Counted from the first letter of the stretch, positions 43,584 to 53,529 are shown. The stretch is DNA of 64,000 bases from Olleya sp. Hel_I_94 (GCF_007827365.1 NZ_VISI01000001.1:64501-128500); one strand, 5' to 3'. The notes: generated by a model from the sequence alone, not told the origin. A program made the numbers and translations.

Positions 43584-45023
43584 TTAAAATTGAAAATATA
43601 TAAACTCTTGCTGATTATCACTACTAAAAACAAAAATGATAGCGATTATAATCATATAAAAAGCCCATCTAATAACTCTAGATTGTTTAAGCAATAACAC
43701 TTCTATTGCATATTGCTGACGTCTTCCAATCCATTCTATTCCTATAAAAAATAGAATAAGCACTAGTAAATTAGTTGGTCTAATGGTTGGTGCAGTTAAT
43801 AAACTAGTACTAAATAGACCTTTTAAATACGTAAATGCATGTGTAACGCTTTCTGCCCTAAAAAAGACCCAAGCAATAACGGTTAGACCAAAAGTAAGTC
43901 CCATTTGCACCAGTTCTTTTATATTTGGTAATTTTGAATCTTGTGCTACAACATCTAAATTAGTTCTGTTACGTTTGACCAATAATAATGGTAAAAAATA
44001 AAGCGCATTTAAAAATCCCCAAATAATAAATGTCCAATTGGCACCATGCCAAAACCCACTGACTAAAAATATTATAAACGTGTTACGCACTTTCATCCAA
44101 GTGCCACCTTGACTTCCTCCTAATGGAATGTATAAATAATCCCGAAACCATGTGGATAAGGATATGTGCCAGCGTCGCCAAAATTCGGCTATATCTCTTG
44201 AAAAATATGGAAAGGCAAAGTTTTGCTTTAAGTTAAAACCAAATAATCTTGAGGTTCCGATTGCAATATCAGAATACCCAGAAAAATCACCATAAATCTG
44301 AAAAGTAAAAAATAATGCACCTATTAGCAAAGTACTACCAGGATGTTCCGATGAGTTATTAAAGATCTGATTAGCATACTCGGCACAATTGTCTGCAATA
44401 ACTACTTTTTTAAAAAATCCCCAAAGTATTTGTCTACATCCATCCACAGCTTGACTATAATGAAATTGGCGTTTTTTATAAAACTGTGGCAGCAAATTGG
44501 TAGCTCGTTCTATTGGTCCTGCCACTAATTGTGGAAAAAAACTAACAAAGGCTAAAAATGATACAATATCTTGTGTTGGCTCAAGTTTTCGCTTATAAAC
44601 ATCTATGGTGTAACTTAAGGTTTGAAAGGTGTAAAAGCTAATACCAACAGGCAAAATAATATCTAAAGTATTAGGCTGAATTGGACTCCCAAAAAACGAG
44701 AAGGCGTCAACAAAACTATCGACAAAGAAATTATAATATTTAAAAAAACCTAAAAACCCTAAGTTAACAAGGATACTGGTCCATAACAACAACTTTCTTT
44801 TAGAGGGTTGTACTGTATGGTTTAATTGTAATCCAATGGTGTAATCCACAAGAGAACTAAAAACAATTAAAGATAAAAAACGCCAATCCCACCAGCCATA
44901 AAACACATAACTAGCCAAAACTAATAACGCATTTTGAAGTTTTAAATTTTTATTAGTTACAAACCAATAGAGTATAAAAACTATTGGTAAAAACAGGGCG
45001 AAGTCTAGGGAGTTAAAATACAT
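43584..45023 (-). CDS. MBOAT-family O-acyltransferase (AlgI-like)
   Basis: The 479-residue inner-membrane acyltransferase has about 11 helices. It starts YFNSLDFALFLPIVFILYW and contains FFPQLVAGPIERATNLLPQF, the DFSGYSDIAIGTSRLFGF region, IAEFWRRWHISLSTWFRDY and GFWHGANWTFIIWG with the catalytic His326. It would move an acetyl (or other acyl) group across the membrane for O-acylation of the exported glycan, together with the SGNH-like neighbour. Confidence 0.93.
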   Translation of the reverse strand: MYFNSLDFALFLPIVFILYWFVTNKNLKLQNALLVLASYVFYGWWDWRFLSLIVFSSLVDYTIGLQLNHTVQPSKRKLLLWTSILVNLGFLGFFKYYNFFVDSFVDAFSFFGSPIQPNTLDIILPVGISFYTFQTLSYTIDVYKRKLEPTQDIVSFLAFVSFFPQLVAGPIERATNLLPQFYKKRQFHYSQAVDGCRQILWGFFKKVVIADNCAEYANQIFNNSSEHPGSTLLIGALFFTFQIYGDFSGYSDIAIGTSRLFGFNLKQNFAFPYFSRDIAEFWRRWHISLSTWFRDYLYIPLGGSQGGTWMKVRNTFIIFLVSGFWHGANWTFIIWGFLNALYFLPLLLVKRNRTNLDVVAQDSKLPNIKELVQMGLTFGLTVIAWVFFRAESVTHAFTYLKGLFSTSLLTAPTIRPTNLLVLILFFIGIEWIGRRQQYAIEVLLLKQSRVIRWAFYMIIIAIIFVFSSDNQQEFIYFQF

Positions 45024-45037
45024 TTATCCTGATTTGT

Positions 45038-46006
45038 TTATAGTTTTATCTTATTTTTTATTTTTCTAATTATTCTAGTAACCTCAATACTTTTTGGATA
45101 ATTATCAAAATAGTCATTCCCGCCTTTAATGGATATTATTTTTTTCTTTTCATTAGATTTAATACCTTCTCTAGATACAATTGCGTTAATTTGATTGCTA
45201 ATAAAAGGAAAAATTTGATACTTATCTAACACTAAAGTTCTAGCAGCTTTAAGCGCTTCAATTTTTTGGTTATAATTATTTGAGTGTACTATCTCTTTTA
45301 AAAATTGTTTAATATGTTTATCCTTTGGATCAATTTGAATTATTGCTTCTTTTGGAAAATAATCTTCTATCCTATCACAACCAAAATACAAAGGCACTGT
45401 ATAACTTAAAAAACAGTCCGATATTTTTTCTGTCCAATTAAATGGGTTTTTAAAATTCTCATAAGCAATAGCATATTTAGCGTTCCTCATGACATCCCAT
45501 TTACTATCTACTTCTTTAATTCCTCTTCCGTATAGCTCAATAAATGATAAATCTGAAATACTCTCCAAAAAATCCATTCTTTTATTATGCTGAATAGAAG
45601 CACGTTGATTACTTGTAACCCAAACAATTTTATCTTCTTTTTTTAAACTTTCCGGTTTTAATTTTTTAAAATAGTTATAATCTTTATCCAAATGCCAAGG
45701 TAGCGCTGGTTGAGATTTTATGTATTTACCTCCTTCTTGTATTTGATTATACACAACTGAAGATTGCTTGTTAGCAAATTGCCTGTATTTTGATATTTCA
45801 TTAGCGGGCTCTAAACATATATGTAGGATATGATTTGGGTTTACCTTAACAGTAACATCAGACTTTGGATAATCTAAAATTACTAAAAAATCACATTCGG
45901 CAACATCTTCCTCAGTAAACGTAATATTATTCCACTTAAAAGACTGATTTGGAGTTTGTCTTTTTATATCTGGATAGGGATAATATCTGCAAATTTTAAC
46001 TAACAT
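45038..46006 (-). CDS. Glycosyltransferase family 10 (alpha-1,3-fucosyltransferase-like)
   Basis: The 322-residue enzyme has the GT10 donor motif in YAIAYENFKNPFNWTEKISD followed by SYTVPLYFGCDRIEDYFP, matching the fucosyltransferase consensus FEN...TEK...G-x-VPV. HICLEPANEISKYRQF and WVTSNQRASIQHNKRMDFLE are other family segments. It would transfer fucose or a similar 6-deoxy or N-acyl sugar. No GDP-fucose pathway genes (gmd, fcl) are in the window, so donor supply must come from elsewhere. It lies 14 bp before the MBOAT gene. Confidence 0.85.
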   Translation of the reverse strand: MLVKICRYYPYPDIKRQTPNQSFKWNNITFTEEDVAECDFLVILDYPKSDVTVKVNPNHILHICLEPANEISKYRQFANKQSSVVYNQIQEGGKYIKSQPALPWHLDKDYNYFKKLKPESLKKEDKIVWVTSNQRASIQHNKRMDFLESISDLSFIELYGRGIKEVDSKWDVMRNAKYAIAYENFKNPFNWTEKISDCFLSYTVPLYFGCDRIEDYFPKEAIIQIDPKDKHIKQFLKEIVHSNNYNQKIEALKAARTLVLDKYQIFPFISNQINAIVSREGIKSNEKKKIISIKGGNDYFDNYPKSIEVTRIIRKIKNKIKL

Positions 46007-46028
46007 ATAATGTTTAAAATGTTTATGA

Positions 46029-46907
46029 TTAATAGTTCAATCCTTTTAAGCGCTGCTTTTTCTCAATAGTTTCTTGTTTGACGGGTTGCCTAAATTTTAA
46101 AATTTTAAAAAGATTAATAATCACTTTAAAAACAACTGTTATAAAAGATTTAAAATATCTTATATCTGTTAAGGCATACTTTTTAAAATTGTGTAACAAA
46201 GTTTTTAAAACCTTTTTAATTGGCTTTGGATAATACACTAAATAATAACGTATAGCGTTATTTAACTGACGTTCAAATCTAAAATAATTTCTTCCTTGAA
46301 GCTTTCGTTTTTCTATATCAATACGATGATTTACTATAATTCTTGGATCATAAATTATTTGATAACCCAAATCCAAAACCTCTAAAGCTAATGCAGGCTC
46401 TTCGCCATAAATATCTATCCAAACCGGAAAACCGTTTGTAGCAGTATAGACCTCTTTTTTAATAGCAAAGCCACAACCAATAAAATCATTAGTATAATAA
46501 GATTCTATTGATTTAGACTGCTGCAATGCTTCTTCATCTGAAATAAATACACCACGTACTTCCTGAAATGCAATAATACCGATATTTTTATTTGTGCTAA
46601 ACCTAGCTTGAATAGTGCTAATAAAATTTTGACTTAAAGGGTGTGCATCGTCATCTAAACCAACAAATAAATCTCCTTGTGCTTTTTTATATAATATATG
46701 TCTAGCAGGCGAAGCACTAATGCTTTTTTTAGACACGGTCCAATTAACCCAGTCAAAATCATTAGTAATGGTTTCGGTTTTTGAACAACCATCAATAAAT
46801 ACCAACACTTCATGAATAGAAAAATCCATTAAAAATTTTAGCTTCTTTAAAGTTAAAACTAAATCTTCGGGTCTGTTTTTTGTGACTATTAAAAATGAAA
46901 TCTGCAT
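46029..46907 (-). CDS. Glycosyltransferase family 2
   Basis: The 292-residue GT-A enzyme has the start QISFLIVTKNRPEDLVLTLK, metal motif LFVGLDDDAHPLS, GCGFAIKKEVYTATNGFP and IYGEEPALALEVLDLGYQI. The C-terminal ~80 residues are basic and contain amphipathic helices, suggesting peripheral membrane attachment. The donor is unknown. It is 8 bp downstream of the GT4 gene at 46916. Confidence 0.88.
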   Translation of the reverse strand: MQISFLIVTKNRPEDLVLTLKKLKFLMDFSIHEVLVFIDGCSKTETITNDFDWVNWTVSKKSISASPARHILYKKAQGDLFVGLDDDAHPLSQNFISTIQARFSTNKNIGIIAFQEVRGVFISDEEALQQSKSIESYYTNDFIGCGFAIKKEVYTATNGFPVWIDIYGEEPALALEVLDLGYQIIYDPRIIVNHRIDIEKRKLQGRNYFRFERQLNNAIRYYLVYYPKPIKKVLKTLLHNFKKYALTDIRYFKSFITVVFKVIINLFKILKFRQPVKQETIEKKQRLKGLNY

Positions 46908-46915
46908 CCTTTAAT

Positions 46916-48058
46916 TTAATTGTTTTTTAGCTTTTGGTAAAGTTGAACAATTGTTGGTTGCAATATACTACGTTTGTAATTTTTATTAATAAAATTGATA
47001 TTATATTCTTGAGCCTTTACCCTTAAAATTTCATCTTGCAAAGCTTGTTCTATCAAGGTTGCTATAGCTCTAAAATCTAATGGATTATGGATTAAAAAAC
47101 CATTGACGCCATCATTAATCACTTCTTCTGTTGCGCCTCCAGGATTTGATTGAATGGGAAATGCTCCCATTGCCATAGCTTCTAAAAGCGCATTAGGCAT
47201 GCCATCGGAAAGGTTATTTCCTAAATGTAAAACACTACTACCCATTATTTTTAATAACTTTTTATTGTCTAGTCTTTGGTGTCTTGGGTATATTGTATAA
47301 TCTAAAAGTTTAAAAACATCTGATTGCTTGATATAATCTATAACCTCAACATCTGCACTATAACAATGTATAGTCATGTTTTTAAGTAAATTAACAGCTA
47401 CAATTTCTAAAGCTTTTACAATTTGAATAGCTTCTCCAACATCATATTGATAGCCTTTAAAGATTATATTTTTTCTTTGATTTGTTTTTTTTATATGCTC
47501 CGTATTAATAGCTAATCCTCCATTACCAGGTAAGACGTAAAAAGGATTACGGTATCCTAAGCATTGTATTATGTCAACATCCCTTTTACAATCTGATATT
47601 AACAAATCAATACGCTTAATAAACGTGTTAACTTTTTTGGGATTTACACCATGTTGTTTATAATAAAACACATCGCTTCCCCATGAAGAATAAATTAAGG
47701 GTATTTTATTTTGTGACATTACAGGTAAAATAGGCAAACCTGATAATTTCATTTCAAAACAATGGACTAAATCTGGTTGAATTTGTTCTAATGCCTTTTT
47801 AAAAGCATTAGTCACATCCGTTTCATTTACTTTTTGAATCTTGCTATATAACTTAGGTAACTTTTTTTTTACTTGAGTCCTAAACGGAAAATTCCATTTT
47901 AATTTCCATCCTTTTATTTGAGTAACCCATTCAATTTTTGAAGATTTAGGTCCTCCATCAGTGATATCGAACCAATACACCTCATAGTCAGAATGCTTCA
48001 ATTGGTTAACCCACTGAAAAAAATGATGGTTTGGAATGGCGACCATTAATAACTTCAT
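46916..48058 (-). CDS. Glycosyltransferase family 4-like
   Basis: The 380-residue GT-B enzyme shows LVHCFEMKLSGLPILPVM and LIYSSWGSDVFYYKQHG in the first domain, KNIIFKGYQYDVGEAIQIVK at the domain boundary, and the GT4 E-x7-E block MPNALLEAMAMGAFPIQSN followed by TEEVINDGVNGFLIHNPLD. The start overlaps the upstream GT4 gene by four bases (ATGA). Donor and acceptor are unknown. Confidence 0.88.
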   Translation of the reverse strand: MKLLMVAIPNHHFFQWVNQLKHSDYEVYWFDITDGGPKSSKIEWVTQIKGWKLKWNFPFRTQVKKKLPKLYSKIQKVNETDVTNAFKKALEQIQPDLVHCFEMKLSGLPILPVMSQNKIPLIYSSWGSDVFYYKQHGVNPKKVNTFIKRIDLLISDCKRDVDIIQCLGYRNPFYVLPGNGGLAINTEHIKKTNQRKNIIFKGYQYDVGEAIQIVKALEIVAVNLLKNMTIHCYSADVEVIDYIKQSDVFKLLDYTIYPRHQRLDNKKLLKIMGSSVLHLGNNLSDGMPNALLEAMAMGAFPIQSNPGGATEEVINDGVNGFLIHNPLDFRAIATLIEQALQDEILRVKAQEYNINFINKNYKRSILQPTIVQLYQKLKNN

Positions 48059-49239
48059 GGCTTTTTTCTAAATAAAACTTGATAAGAAGTGTTAAATTTA
48101 TCAATATTAAAATTATCTAATGCATAATTGTTAGCGTTAGTTGATATTATTTTTAAATATTGTTCATTTTCTATCAAATAGGAAATGTTTTCAATAAACC
48201 TCTCAACTATGGATGATTTGTGTTCTGAAGAAATTAACAATCCATTTTTCATGTGATTAATATGTTGGCTAATTCCGCCAACATTTGTAGCTATTGGTAT
48301 GGTGCCAAATATCATAGACTCCATAATTACCATAGGAAATCCCTCATATACTGAGGTTATAACTACTGCTGTTAAACTTTTATACAACTCATCCAATTTT
48401 TTAGGATCTGTAATTTCTCCTAAAAAAGAGACTCCAGAATTCTCAATTTTTGATAGATTAGATTTCATACCTGTTCCAGCCATAACAAACTCAACCTCAG
48501 GGTGTTTATGAATAATTTGTTTAGCAACGTCTAAAAAAATCTCTGGTCTTTTTTCAGCAGACCATCTACCAATAAAACCAAATTTTAAAATTCGGTTGTC
48601 ATCTTTCTTATAGTTTAATCCTTTATTAACATCTACACCATTTTGTATTATTACTAATTTATCACTTATTTTTTTACTTAATTTATTGTTGGTATAAATT
48701 GAAATTAAATCTTCTTTAGCTTTAGTATTAATACAAATTCGAGAATCAATAAATTGACAGCTGTTTACAAACTGTAATTCTCTTGGATCATTTTCGCTTA
48801 ACGCATGTATTAAATCAACTTTATAAATATCTGATTTAATTTTAGGCAATAATTGATAAAAATAATCTGTATTGGAACCAAATACAGAATGTATTGATTT
48901 ACTTTTATTAATAATTTTTAAAATTTTATTTTCTAAAAACTTATTAAGAACCGCAGATTTTTTATTTTTAATATTATTAATTTCTACAATATTTGCAAGA
49001 GTTTTAAAAGCACTGTGATAATTTTTGGTTGCTGACAAATGGGTAAAAATAATGTAGATATTTTGTTTCTCTAGAGCTTTAACAATATTCAAATGCACTT
49101 TTTCAGCACCACCTGTATGATAATAGGGAAAGAAAAAAACCAAATCTGCATTTCTAATTTTGTTGGTTTCTAAAAGGCAGAATTTACAAAAATAATAAAA
49201 CCCTAAAAAAAACTTGTAAATGGTTTTTAACTGCTTCAC
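48055..49239 (-). CDS. Glycosyltransferase family 4-like, GTG start
   Basis: The 394-residue GT-B enzyme has a first-domain motif FFPYYHTGGAEKVHLNIVKA and donor-domain segments LKFGFIGRWSAEKRPEIFL, VEFVMAGTGMKSNL, VSFLGEITDPKKL and FPMVIMESMIFGTIPIATNV. The start is GTG at 49239; the in-frame stop two codons upstream rules out a longer protein. It begins 3 bp after the preceding methyltransferase stop and overlaps the next gene by four bases. Confidence 0.88.
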   Translation of the reverse strand: MKQLKTIYKFFLGFYYFCKFCLLETNKIRNADLVFFFPYYHTGGAEKVHLNIVKALEKQNIYIIFTHLSATKNYHSAFKTLANIVEINNIKNKKSAVLNKFLENKILKIINKSKSIHSVFGSNTDYFYQLLPKIKSDIYKVDLIHALSENDPRELQFVNSCQFIDSRICINTKAKEDLISIYTNNKLSKKISDKLVIIQNGVDVNKGLNYKKDDNRILKFGFIGRWSAEKRPEIFLDVAKQIIHKHPEVEFVMAGTGMKSNLSKIENSGVSFLGEITDPKKLDELYKSLTAVVITSVYEGFPMVIMESMIFGTIPIATNVGGISQHINHMKNGLLISSEHKSSIVERFIENISYLIENEQYLKIISTNANNYALDNFNIDKFNTSYQVLFRKKP

Positions 49240-49242
49240 TAT

Positions 49243-49887
49243 TTATACATTTTTACTTTTTATAGCTTTACAACAAACCATTGTATCATCATTTAAAAGG
49301 ATAACATCTGTAACTATCAAGTTTGAATACTTTTCGATTTGATTTTTTAAGGTATAAGGACTGTACCAACAATTATGATCTGGATGTACAACTTCTATGA
49401 TTTTATTCTTTCCATAAAAATTTCGTTTCATATGGACTTGAGCAAAACAATTTGGTGCTGTGATATAAAAAACATCTGCATTGACCGTTGATAAACCTTG
49501 TAAAAATATTCTAACGTTATCAACATGTTCTATAGTTTCTGGTACCAAACAAATATCATAATGTTGATTGTTTAGTTGTTCAAACTCTGAGTAAAAAGGT
49601 TGGTCAACATATTTTTTTAGATTGTCAATCCCTTCCTTATCAATATCAAAGCCATGAATTTTTGAAGTTACTTTGGATAACTTAATATGCAAATTATAAC
49701 TTGGATCAAAAATTGGCCAATCAGTGCATCCAAAATGCAAAACTTTTTTGGACTGACACAAATCTTCAAAATACTTAAATCGGTTATTAACCGATTTAAA
49801 AAAAACTTCTTGTTGCCAAAACTTATCGTGCTTTTGATACAGCGCTCTAGTATCAACTTTTAAAATATTTAAAATTTTATTTATCAT
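49243..49887 (-). CDS. SAM-dependent methyltransferase-like protein
   Basis: The 214-residue class I methyltransferase-like fold contains KVLHFGCTDWPIFDPSY (motif I, GC variant), KIHGFDIDKEGIDNLKKYVD and YDICLVPETIEHVDNVRIFL (motif post-I/II). It lacks membrane segments and probably methylates a sugar or lipid-linked intermediate. The substrate is not deducible. It is 9 bp after the GT-A gene and 3 bp before the GTG-start GT4 gene. Confidence 0.75.
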   Translation of the reverse strand: MINKILNILKVDTRALYQKHDKFWQQEVFFKSVNNRFKYFEDLCQSKKVLHFGCTDWPIFDPSYNLHIKLSKVTSKIHGFDIDKEGIDNLKKYVDQPFYSEFEQLNNQHYDICLVPETIEHVDNVRIFLQGLSTVNADVFYITAPNCFAQVHMKRNFYGKNKIIEVVHPDHNCWYSPYTLKNQIEKYSNLIVTDVILLNDDTMVCCKAIKSKNV

Positions 49888-49896
49888 AGTTTAATG

Positions 49897-50931
49897 TTAA
49901 TGACTTACATAATTAGCTACCTGCTTCTTATTTAAACCTTTTTGTTTTAGAATAAAACGTAATAAAGGTCTAAACTTTATCACATTCTTAAAAATCTTAT
50001 GAGCTAAAATATACTTAACTGTATTTTTCTTTAAAGTTTTTAAAGACGAGTAATCAATGTATTTTTGTTCTCTTGATTTTAAAGCATCAAAGTTGTCTTG
50101 CATCCAAGGTTCAAATACATTACCTAAATGGTAAGCATTATTTGTATACGTTGACAAACGATAACCATCCACTAACACCACTGGCTTATCCATGTATAAA
50201 AACTCGCTATCTCCATCTATTAAATAAGCACTATTGTCTTCTGGAAGCGCTTTAAATACTTCTGATTTATAGGTAGCAACAAAATGAGAACAGCCTAAAA
50301 CTGCTACAGTATTGTCTTTGGCAATTAATGTACCTATGCTGTCACCAAACTCTTCTGGTAAATGGGTCCAACCTATACTTTTTACAAAATTCTCTAAGGC
50401 ATCAACATCTTTAACTGCTCTAAATTTTAATTTATTTGAAAACAAATACTTACTCCAAATATTGGCTGTTAAATCTAGATGCTTTCTGTAAAGTGGGACT
50501 GGACAAACAGCTCCTGCTTTTGGAAAAGATTTGAAAACAGAAACGACCTCATCCTCCCAATGATCTAAAAATAATACGTCTGCGTCTGTTATGGTTACTA
50601 AACGCTCTTCAACTGTACGTAAAGCTTTTAAAAGGCTATTAATTTTTCCTATGCCTTCCTTTTCTATAATAAGCTCATCAATCTCTTGTTCTTTGTATAA
50701 CTGCAAAAGTCTTTGATTAACCTCAAAAGAACATTTATTGCTAATAATAGAGATTTTTAATTTTGAGCTTGCAGTTTTTAAGATTGAAAACAGACATAAT
50801 TCAAAAATCTGATAGGCATCTTTAAAGTAATCATTTTCATGCGGAATGTGTAAAGGTATTATTACCCTATGATCACATGGCTCTTTAACAACTAACTTAC
50901 CGCCTTTAGTAGGGTTATATCCTTTACGCAT
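49897..50931 (-). CDS. GT-A-fold putative glycosyltransferase
   Basis: The 344-residue protein contains RVIIPLHIPHENDYFKDAYQ, LKISIISNKCSFEVNQRLLQ, then GIGKINSLLKALRTVEERLV and the metal motif ITDADVLFLDHW (DAD), as in GT2-like GT-A enzymes. The C-terminal ~60 residues are basic and helical. It does not match a specific CAZy family by eye. It begins one base after the epimerase gene stop, so it is tightly coupled to it. Confidence 0.72.
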   Translation of the reverse strand: MRKGYNPTKGGKLVVKEPCDHRVIIPLHIPHENDYFKDAYQIFELCLFSILKTASSKLKISIISNKCSFEVNQRLLQLYKEQEIDELIIEKEGIGKINSLLKALRTVEERLVTITDADVLFLDHWEDEVVSVFKSFPKAGAVCPVPLYRKHLDLTANIWSKYLFSNKLKFRAVKDVDALENFVKSIGWTHLPEEFGDSIGTLIAKDNTVAVLGCSHFVATYKSEVFKALPEDNSAYLIDGDSEFLYMDKPVVLVDGYRLSTYTNNAYHLGNVFEPWMQDNFDALKSREQKYIDYSSLKTLKKNTVKYILAHKIFKNVIKFRPLLRFILKQKGLNKKQVANYVSH

Positions 50932-50932
50932 A

Positions 50933-51862
50933 TTATATTTTACTGTAATGTTTAACTAGTTTTAAAACACCATCTTCTAACGACATCAAATCTCTGCCTA
51001 AAACTTTTTTCATTTTTGAAGTATCTGGACAACGTCTAGCCATATCACCTTCTTCTAATGCTGGCAAATAAACAATATTACTTTTTGAGTTGGTAAGCCT
51101 AATAATCTCTTGAGCAAGAGATAAAATGGTTTGTTCTAAATCACTACCAACATTTAAAACCTCATTAACACAAGATTTATCTGTAATAGCTTTAATACAG
51201 GTCTCAACATTGTCGTCAACGTAACAAAACGATCGTGTTTGCAATCCATCGCCATAAATATTAATATTTTTATCTTGCAGTGCTAATTTTAAAAAACGTG
51301 GTAATACAAAATCTTCACTTTGATTTGGGCCATAGGTATTAAAAAATCTAAAAATGGTATACTCTAATCCATATTCTTGATAGTAAGATTTAAAAAAAGC
51401 TTCACCAACATTTTTGACTATAGCATAAGGTAATCTAGAATTTAATGGCGTCGTATTTTCATTTTGAGGGATTTCAAAAGGCTCTCCATAAACTTCTGAA
51501 GAACTTGAATAAAACACCCGTTTTACACCAGAATTTTTTGATAACGATAGCACATTTTTAATACCTTCAATATCCTCAAGAACACTCATTGGGTTTTCTA
51601 AAGTACGCTTAACACCAACCATGGCTGCATAATGAAACACATAATCAAAATCATAACGTGCAAAAATTGGAGCAATGTCATTATATGTATTAACATTGGC
51701 TTTAATAAATTTTACATTATCTAGTTTTGGCACTTTATTAAGGCTTCCTGTAGATAAATTGTCAACAATAATAATCGTATTTGATTTATCCCTAGCCAAA
51801 TGTTTTGCCAGTGTACTACCTACATTTCCTGCGCCTCCTGTTATTAAATATGTTATTTTCAA
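50933..51862 (-). CDS. NAD-dependent sugar epimerase/dehydratase (extended SDR)
   Basis: The 309-residue nucleotide-sugar enzyme is of the GalE/WbpP-like extended SDR family. The Rossmann motif TGGAGNVGSTLAKHL is at the N-terminus, followed by IIVDNLSTGSLNKVP, VFHYAAMVGVKRTLENP, YSSSSEVYGEP, catalytic Y-x3-K in PYAIVKNVGEAF and IYGDGLQTRSFCYVDD. It probably makes a UDP-sugar donor for the locus; epimerisation versus dehydration is not decidable. The start is TTG at 51862, placed nine residues before the Rossmann glycines, as expected. Confidence 0.87.
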   Translation of the reverse strand: MKITYLITGGAGNVGSTLAKHLARDKSNTIIIVDNLSTGSLNKVPKLDNVKFIKANVNTYNDIAPIFARYDFDYVFHYAAMVGVKRTLENPMSVLEDIEGIKNVLSLSKNSGVKRVFYSSSSEVYGEPFEIPQNENTTPLNSRLPYAIVKNVGEAFFKSYYQEYGLEYTIFRFFNTYGPNQSEDFVLPRFLKLALQDKNINIYGDGLQTRSFCYVDDNVETCIKAITDKSCVNEVLNVGSDLEQTILSLAQEIIRLTNSKSNIVYLPALEEGDMARRCPDTSKMKKVLGRDLMSLEDGVLKLVKHYSKI

Positions 51863-51867
51863 TTATT

Positions 51868-52713
51868 CTAATATTTAGTTGTTAATATAAATCTGCTAAA
51901 AAAACCCAAACCTATTGATTTTAATATCTTAATTACAAATAGCTTGACTTTAATCGAACGTCTAGAACCCCATTTCTTATGATAAGAAATGACACCCTCT
52001 ACCATCTTTTTATCCTTTAAAATCCAAGTCCAATTTTCATTTATTAAATACTTTGGTGTAGCTGATGGTAATTCACTATAATTTATATTGTTTTCTTGGT
52101 TATATGAAACACTTTCTAAATGATTTACCCTAGCATTAGTCACTAAGGCATGTTTTATGTTATATTTTTGTAATTGCATAGCATAATCAAAATCTGCGTA
52201 ATAAAAATTAAATTCTTCATCTAACTTCTTTATTTTATCTATAACATTTTTGTGCAAAATTATACACCAACCCGTTAAGTGCTTTTGAATTTGGTACCCT
52301 AAAATAAACGAATTATTCTTTATACTTTCCATTGGTAATTTATTAGATTTTTGATCATAAGGAGAAAATGATTGTATTTTAGGATTATTAAAAGCTACAT
52401 TTTGTAAATTTGCCAACCATTCTTTTGTGTATTTTACGTCATTATTACTTAAAATATAATAATTACCAGATGCCTCTTTTATTCCAATATTCAAAAATTT
52501 ATGAAAATTAAAATCTGCTTGTGGTGTTATAATTTTCAAATTTTGAATTGAGTAAACATAATTTGCTTTTTCATTACTTTCTATCAGTATGATTTCAAAA
52601 GTACTATCTATGTATTCTATACTTTTAATAAAGGTGTTAAAACAGTCTTCATTCATTTTAAAAATAAATTCAGAATCTGTTTTGGAAAGTACTATTAAAG
52701 AATATTCTACCAT
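51868..52713 (-). CDS. GT2-like glycosyltransferase
   Basis: The 281-residue GT-A protein contains YSLIVLSKTDSEFIFKMNED, LKIITPQADFNFHKFLNIGI, the metal-motif region YYILSNNDVKYTKEWL (NND), LTGWCIILHKNVIDKIKKLD and FNFYYADFDYAMQLQKYNI. That is the usual order of GT2 rhamnosyl-type transferases, but with a reduced first motif. It abuts the preceding gene (TAA then ATG, no spacer). The donor is unknown. Confidence 0.75.
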   Translation of the reverse strand: MVEYSLIVLSKTDSEFIFKMNEDCFNTFIKSIEYIDSTFEIILIESNEKANYVYSIQNLKIITPQADFNFHKFLNIGIKEASGNYYILSNNDVKYTKEWLANLQNVAFNNPKIQSFSPYDQKSNKLPMESIKNNSFILGYQIQKHLTGWCIILHKNVIDKIKKLDEEFNFYYADFDYAMQLQKYNIKHALVTNARVNHLESVSYNQENNINYSELPSATPKYLINENWTWILKDKKMVEGVISYHKKWGSRRSIKVKLFVIKILKSIGLGFFSRFILTTKY

Positions 52714-53526
52714 TTACTTCTTTAACAGTTTTTGTATGGCAGTATCCATTTTATCTGAATCTGACCTGAATTTATTTCTCCCTTTTAAACCATCAATATA
52801 TATGTTTGGTAAATGATGTATTAGATTGTCTTCAAACTCTGAAATACAAATTAGTTTTTTCATACCACCATAATCGTAGACATCTGTGTTAACTTTACAT
52901 TTCACACTATAATTGTTCGGATGTTTTAATGGTAATTTTAGTATTTTTTTTATTTTATTTAAAAATTTATCTATAAAACTTAGAGGTATATCTTTTACTA
53001 ATTTATTAAAATCAAAACGCTTTCCTATAGTTAATAATTGTTGTTTAGTTAAAATAAAACCTGCTTGATGTGTATTAGTAAAATGTGCGAATTTTTTTCC
53101 ATCGTAATTCTCTACTGAGTCATACCTCCAATCAAATTGAAGATGATATCCAGGATAATAACGTCCAGTTTCATTTTCTTCAAACTGAATCAACCCTGTA
53201 ATTCTATTTTTTGGAAGTATTTTGACGTATTCTAAATGCTTATCTATATGTTTTTCAAGAAACATATGGTCGTTCTCACCAAAAATAAAAACATCAAAAT
53301 CATTTTTGTTTTCCCAAATAATTTTTCTACAGGTTAGTGGTAATAATTGATAGTCCTCTAATTCTATAACATTAACTTTGTCTACACCTTCAATATTTAA
53401 TGGTATATTTGATTGAACAATAATTGTTACTTTGTAGTTTTTAAAACTTTTAAGTTCTGATACAACTTGTTCTAGATAATTCAATTGTTCATCTCCATAG
53501 TTAACTAATACAGCAAGTATATCCAT
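52714..53526 (-). CDS. Putative GT-A-like protein, unassigned family
   Basis: The 270-residue soluble protein begins DILAVLVNYGDEQLNYLEQV. It has a GT2-like core: YKVTIIVQSNIPLNI, then IIWENKNDFDVFIFGENDHM with END in place of DxD, and later FTNTHQAGFILTKQQLL. I do not recognise a named family, so glycosyl transfer is inferred from fold-like spacing and context. It lies 3 bp after the neighbouring methyltransferase-like gene and abuts the GT2-like gene. Confidence 0.55.
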   Translation of the reverse strand: MDILAVLVNYGDEQLNYLEQVVSELKSFKNYKVTIIVQSNIPLNIEGVDKVNVIELEDYQLLPLTCRKIIWENKNDFDVFIFGENDHMFLEKHIDKHLEYVKILPKNRITGLIQFEENETGRYYPGYHLQFDWRYDSVENYDGKKFAHFTNTHQAGFILTKQQLLTIGKRFDFNKLVKDIPLSFIDKFLNKIKKILKLPLKHPNNYSVKCKVNTDVYDYGGMKKLICISEFEDNLIHHLPNIYIDGLKGRNKFRSDSDKMDTAIQKLLKK

Positions 53527-53529
53527 ATC

